Below are positions 51,061-54,431 of a stretch of DNA of 54,431 nt, piece by piece. The notes beneath the pieces were generated by a model. That model made no database searches. It was not told the DNA's origin and worked only from the letters and a program-made list of their open reading frames with translations. Each line of letters starts with the position of its first letter. Positions within the stretch are counted from its first letter, which is position 1. The DNA is from Bradyrhizobium semiaridum. GTDB taxonomy: Bacteria; Pseudomonadota; Alphaproteobacteria; Rhizobiales; Xanthobacteraceae. A program made the translations under genes and the position numbers. The stretch lies in the NCBI RefSeq assembly GCF_020329505.1, contig NZ_JAGKJJ010000032.1:1-54431 (forward strand). Reading direction: 5' to 3'.

Positions 51061-52227
51061 TTACAAAGTGTTGGACAGATTGGATTGCAGTGCGGTCTGC
51101 TGTTTAGACCGCGCGGGATCGCCCTGCAGGACCTCGATGTAGACCTGGCGCAGGCTGCGATGCGTCTTCTCGATGTCGTAGAGCTGCTTGAAACGATCGT
51201 AACCGCGCCGCCCGAGCACGCCCAGATCCGTCTCGAGCAGCCGCTTGAAGCCCGCGGCGAGCTGGGTGGCGGAGACCGGCTCGCAGAGCACGCCGGTCAC
51301 GCCATCCTCGATGATCTCGGGCAGGGCGCCGATGCGGAAGGCGAGGATCGGCTTGGCCGCGCGCATCGCCTCCAGCGCGACGAGGCCAAATCCCTCCCAT
51401 CGCGACGGGATGACGACGATATCGGCGGCATCGAGCTGCGCCTCGATTTGCTGCCGGTCGAGCCAGCCGAGCAGGGAGACGTTGGGCGGGACTTTCGATC
51501 GGTCGAACTTGCCGACCACCGCCGCCCCGACGATGCGGACATCCAGCACATCTTCGAGCGATCGCGCGGCGTCGAGCAGGAGATCGTAGCCCTTCTGCCG
51601 GTCGAGGCGGCCGATGAACAGCACCTTGGTCTTCTTGGTCGGCCAGTTCGCCGCGATCGTGCGCGGCTCCGGACGATTGCGCGAGATGCCGTTGTGCACG
51701 AGGCTCAGGCGATCGGCCGCAATGCCGGCGCGGACCGCCTCGGTGTGTTCGTCGCCGGAGATGCAGATGATTCGATCGGACGTGCGGGCCAGCGCGTTCT
51801 CGGCGAATTTCGCCACCCGATGGCTCAGTCGGCTGGTCTCACGCGAGAACGCCCAGCCATGCGGGCAATAGATCACGCGCGGACGGCGCGACCGCGCGGC
51901 CAGCGCCGGGCGCAGCACGAGTCCGGCGAAGGACGAATGCAGATGGACGATGTCCGGCTGCATGACATCGATTGCGTGCAGGGCCGCGCGCAGCATCTGA
52001 AACAGTCCCGTCACGCTGCGGCCGGAGCGGTCGAACGTGGTGATGTCGGCATCTTCGATGGCGACGAGGTCGGCGCGGTGATCGGACGGTACCACATAAT
52101 GCACGTTGCTGGCACCAAAGCTCGCGCGCTGCTGTGGATGAAGCTCGTTCAGGTAGCTCGCGATGCCGCCCCGGATCGTTTCGGCGACGTGCAGAACCTT
52201 GATCGGTGGTGTGGTGAGACCTGACAC
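51061..52227 (-). CDS. GT4-type glycosyltransferase, number 3
   Basis: A 388-aa glycosyltransferase. KVLHVAETIRGGIASYLNEL opens the acceptor domain and KKTKVLFIGRLDRQKGYDLL the donor domain. The retaining E-x7-E site is intact in SRWEGFGLVALEAM, followed by KPILAFRIGALPEIIEDGVT. GTG start at 52227 has AAGGA eight bases upstream. It is followed by the secreted hydrolase gene after 101 bases. Confidence 0.9.
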   Translation of the reverse strand: MSGLTTPPIKVLHVAETIRGGIASYLNELHPQQRASFGASNVHYVVPSDHRADLVAIEDADITTFDRSGRSVTGLFQMLRAALHAIDVMQPDIVHLHSSFAGLVLRPALAARSRRPRVIYCPHGWAFSRETSRLSHRVAKFAENALARTSDRIICISGDEHTEAVRAGIAADRLSLVHNGISRNRPEPRTIAANWPTKKTKVLFIGRLDRQKGYDLLLDAARSLEDVLDVRIVGAAVVGKFDRSKVPPNVSLLGWLDRQQIEAQLDAADIVVIPSRWEGFGLVALEAMRAAKPILAFRIGALPEIIEDGVTGVLCEPVSATQLAAGFKRLLETDLGVLGRRGYDRFKQLYDIEKTHRSLRQVYIEVLQGDPARSKQQTALQSNLSNTL

Positions 52228-52548
52228 GGTTGATCCTTCGCTAAGCCGAGCTCGATAAAGCTAAAGTGCATTTAGATGCGAAGCAATATTGTGGCCGCGA
52301 TGTGATGTTCTTGGGCCATCATCTTTTGCCGCATCAATCACGACGGCTTCGTGAAAATGAGGCACATCAGCGCCGACTGTGACCGTTCGATGAGCGTATT
52401 GTGATGAAGGTGCGCGCAGGATGGTTATTGCGCGCCGCGATCTGCGGAACTCGTCGTTGCGTTCAATTTGGACGAATTCAATTGCAGATTGTTCGTGGTA
52501 ATCGAATCATGCGCGCTGCCGCCTCGCGGCGACGCGGGCGCATGCCGC
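52228..52548. other. Intergenic gap with probable promoter
   Basis: About 320 bases between two glycosyltransferase genes on the same strand. A+T-rich sections near 52260-52400 and 52465-52500 suggest a promoter for the 52227-to-46829 gene series. I see no gene or strong palindrome. Confidence 0.35.
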
Positions 52549-53664
52549 CTAGCTGCTACCTGCATGCACCGCTTTTGCGGGCGTTGGCGCCGACAGGAAC
52601 TGCATCAAGGCTTCCGCGGACTTTTGCCACGAAAACGCCGCGATGCGTGCGCGCTGTCTGTTCCGCTCTTCGTCGCCGATCGCGCCGGCTGCCAGTCTTT
52701 CGAGCATGCGCTGGCGCAACTCGCCGACGTTGGTGGCATCAAAATAGGCAGCCGCATCGCCGCAGGTTTCGCGCACCGCGTCGGCGGTGGAGGCGATCAC
52801 CGGACATCCGAACAGCATCGCTTCCAGCGGCGGCACGCCGAATCCCTCATAGAGACTCGGGAACACGAAGGCCAGGGCACGCGCATAAAGTGCGGCGATC
52901 TCGTTGTCGCTCAACCGGCCCGCGAGGATCACGCCCGGATCCGCCACGGTTGCCTTGCCCTGAAACACCTTGCTGTTGTCGCCGCCGACCACGACCAGCG
53001 GCACGTCGGGACGATTCAGCGTCCGCGCCGCCTCGATTGCCAAGGAAATATTTTTGTTCTTGGTCATGGAACCGACGCAAAGAAAATAGCGCTGAGGCGC
53101 GAGACCAAGTCGGTCGAGAATCGCGAAATCCGGCTTTGTGACGGCAAAGTGTTCGGCGCTGTTGGAGAATACAGGAATTTTCGCAACCGGTAGATTGAGC
53201 ACGGCCGCCAGTTCACGGCGTGAGAAGTCGGACACCGTGGCGATGGTCGCGCGGCGGGCAAGCAGCCGATCGAGGCTGCGATGCACCGCCAGATAGCGCC
53301 AGCCGAAAAAGTCGGGCCGCCGAAACACCTGCGCGTCGTGAATGACCACGAGATGATTGGAATGCAGCACCGGTCCGGAATTCGCGAGGCTGATCAAGCG
53401 TCCGCCGGCGGCAGCGCGCGGAAGATCGACCTGATCCCAGGCGTGACCATTCAACTTGCCGATATTGCGAATCCTTATGGCATTCAGTGCGAGCTGCTCG
53501 CTGGCATCGAGCGGGGCAAGAACCGTCCATTCCGCGCCCTGAAGCGGCGCTGGCGCCGCTCCCGATGCCAGAAGCTGGTCCGCCGCCTTGACGATTTCCG
53601 CGGCATAGCGCTGCACGCCTGTCAGCTTTTGCGAGAGAAAGCGGCCGTTGATGAAAATCTTCAA
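52549..53664 (-). CDS. GT4-type glycosyltransferase, number 4
   Basis: A 371-aa glycosyltransferase of the mannosyltransferase-like group. With start TTG at 53664 (AAGAGG seven bases upstream) the protein begins KIFINGRFLSQKLTGVQRYA, the expected N terminus; a GTG at 53700 would add 12 residues. The middle has VVIHDAQVFRRPDFFGWRY and ATIATVSDFSRRELA, then RYFLCVGSMTKNKNISLAIE. The donor site SLYEGFGVPPLEAMLFGCPV has the intact E-x7-E pair. With manC alongside, GDP-mannose is a plausible donor, though only by context. Confidence 0.88.
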   Translation of the reverse strand: MKIFINGRFLSQKLTGVQRYAAEIVKAADQLLASGAAPAPLQGAEWTVLAPLDASEQLALNAIRIRNIGKLNGHAWDQVDLPRAAAGGRLISLANSGPVLHSNHLVVIHDAQVFRRPDFFGWRYLAVHRSLDRLLARRATIATVSDFSRRELAAVLNLPVAKIPVFSNSAEHFAVTKPDFAILDRLGLAPQRYFLCVGSMTKNKNISLAIEAARTLNRPDVPLVVVGGDNSKVFQGKATVADPGVILAGRLSDNEIAALYARALAFVFPSLYEGFGVPPLEAMLFGCPVIASTADAVRETCGDAAAYFDATNVGELRQRMLERLAAGAIGDEERNRQRARIAAFSWQKSAEALMQFLSAPTPAKAVHAGSS

Positions 53665-54146
53665 GTCGTTGCCTCTTCGGATCGGTGCGTTGGGAAGCAC
53701 ATCGGGCCGGTGCGATCAATCGCCGTTTGCGTTGGCATGCAATTTCGATACACAGCCCTTGCGCGAAATTTGATCATCGGGTTGATCGATTCACAGTTTC
53801 ACCAAATTGTTGTCGTGACCACGTGCGCAAACGCGTCTTTGGTTCGTGCCGCGCATGGCATCAAGCGCGCCCGAATGCTCGCTAGCGTGATCATGTTCGA
53901 TGATCGCTGCACGGATCGGGCCATGGTGTTCACGCGCAGAGAGCAACCTTTGAGGCACAGAAATATGACGCGTGGAGAATGCCGTGCACTCGTCCTTGTT
54001 CGGTCACTTTCACAGGGATGAAGTGGTCGGCGTTTAAGACGTGCGCCGGCGGAACACGAGGTCGGTGGCTTGGTATCTCTCCTTGCATCACCTTGGCATC
54101 GTTCTTGCTCATCAGATCATGATTCACGACAGAACTTGAGGCATCG
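53665..54146. other. Divergent intergenic region before manC
   Basis: Holds the upstream regions of GT4 number 4 (minus) and manC (plus). A 7-bp dyad, AATTTCG (53741-53747) with CGAAATT (53764-53770), lies near the middle. A minus-strand frame (53930-54328) overlaps manC and I reject it. Confidence 0.4.
53741..53770. promoter_or_regulatory. 7-bp dyad between divergent genes
   Basis: AATTTCG and CGAAATT form a perfect inverted repeat separated by 16 bases, the same spacing as the dyad at 29731-29760 but with a different sequence. A possible operator, with no named regulator. Confidence 0.3.
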
Positions 54147-54431
54147 ATGAACCGACGAATTATCCCCCTGATCATGTGCGGCGGCGCGGGCACCCGGCTG
54201 TGGCCGGCCTCGCGCGAGGTGCATCCGAAGCAGTTCCTGTCGCTGTTCGGGGCGCGCTCGACCTTCCAGGAGACGCTGCTGCGGGTGTCGGACGCGGCAA
54301 CGTTCGAGCGGGCGATCGTGATCACCAACGAGGCCTACCGCTTCATGGTGCTGGAGCAGCTCGCCGAGATCGGGCTCGAGGCCGACGTGCTGCTGGAGCC
54401 GATGCGGCGCGATTCGGGACCGGCGATCGCC
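54147..54431 (+). CDS. manC: Mannose-1-phosphate guanylyltransferase ManC (5' part, cut by the window end)
   Basis: The first 95 residues of a GDP-mannose pyrophosphorylase, which makes GDP-mannose from GTP and mannose 1-phosphate. The nucleotide-binding motif CGGAGTRLWPASR is at 11-23 and PKQF at 27-30, then FQETLLRVSDAATFERAIVI and LLEPMRRDSGPAIA, all as in ManC/XanB/CpsB. No stop is reached before the window ends. GACTTGAGG-like sequence lies before the ATG. The gene links the cluster to mannose-based or fucose-based polymer synthesis. Confidence 0.93.
   Translation, partial: MNRRIIPLIMCGGAGTRLWPASREVHPKQFLSLFGARSTFQETLLRVSDAATFERAIVITNEAYRFMVLEQLAEIGLEADVLLEPMRRDSGPAIA

Noticed and set aside
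53930..54328. Minus-strand frame over the manC start
   Set aside because: It opposes a clear ManC N terminus with intact nucleotide-binding motif and has no features of its own.

Overview
The window looks like a chromosomal segment of an alphaproteobacterium of the Bradyrhizobium/Rhodopseudomonas type. The basis is high G+C coding sequence with strong third-position GC bias, an amino-acid transport operon of the livKHMGF kind, an orphan Ku gene, an orphan Flp pilin, and several families of short palindromic dispersed repeats that I recall from that lineage. The genus is an inference from memory, not from a search.

Left part (1-12 kb). A structured repeat element opens the window. It is followed by a complete branched-chain-amino-acid-type ABC operon: substrate-binding protein, LivH and LivM permeases, a single polypeptide carrying both ATPase domains (LivG-LivF fusion), and a second, closely related substrate-binding protein. 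On the minus strand follow an NDH-2-like flavoprotein and a thiamine-diphosphate enzyme of the acetolactate synthase superfamily. Then come a 54-residue Flp pilin, a small hypothetical gene, Ku, and a 50-residue membrane peptide.

Middle part (12-24 kb). A secreted beta-helix protein is followed by rfbA-rfbB (dTDP-glucose synthesis and dehydration, without rfbC/rfbD), several small hypothetical genes, a UDP-glucuronate 4-epimerase (lpsL-like), three small exported proteins, a PPP-type phosphatase, and a Wza-like outer-membrane export lipoprotein. Three copies of one palindromic repeat sit exactly between convergent gene pairs here.

Right part (24-54.4 kb). This is a large exopolysaccharide locus: a WcaJ-type phosphoglycosyltransferase that starts the repeat unit on lipid, a Wzc-like co-polymerase with BY-kinase domain, a Wzy-like polymerase, four membrane acyltransferases, a pyruvyltransferase, three flippase-like MOP proteins, four GT4 glycosyltransferases, a secreted clan-A glycoside hydrolase, and the 5' end of manC (GDP-mannose supply) running off the end. 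Together these make a Wzx/Wzy-type pathway for an acylated, probably pyruvylated polysaccharide using glucose/galactose, glucuronate/galacturonate and mannose-derived precursors.

The most unusual object is a gene of about 4.4 kb (41816-46228, minus strand). It encodes a clan-A glycoside hydrolase domain, about 800 residues of a roughly 166-residue tandem repeat, and a C-terminal RTX-like type I secretion end. Its hydrolase domain resembles the stand-alone secreted hydrolase 3.4 kb away in the same locus, which suggests one polysaccharide-cutting family used in two export formats. No CRISPR array, rRNA, tRNA, transposase or phage gene was seen.
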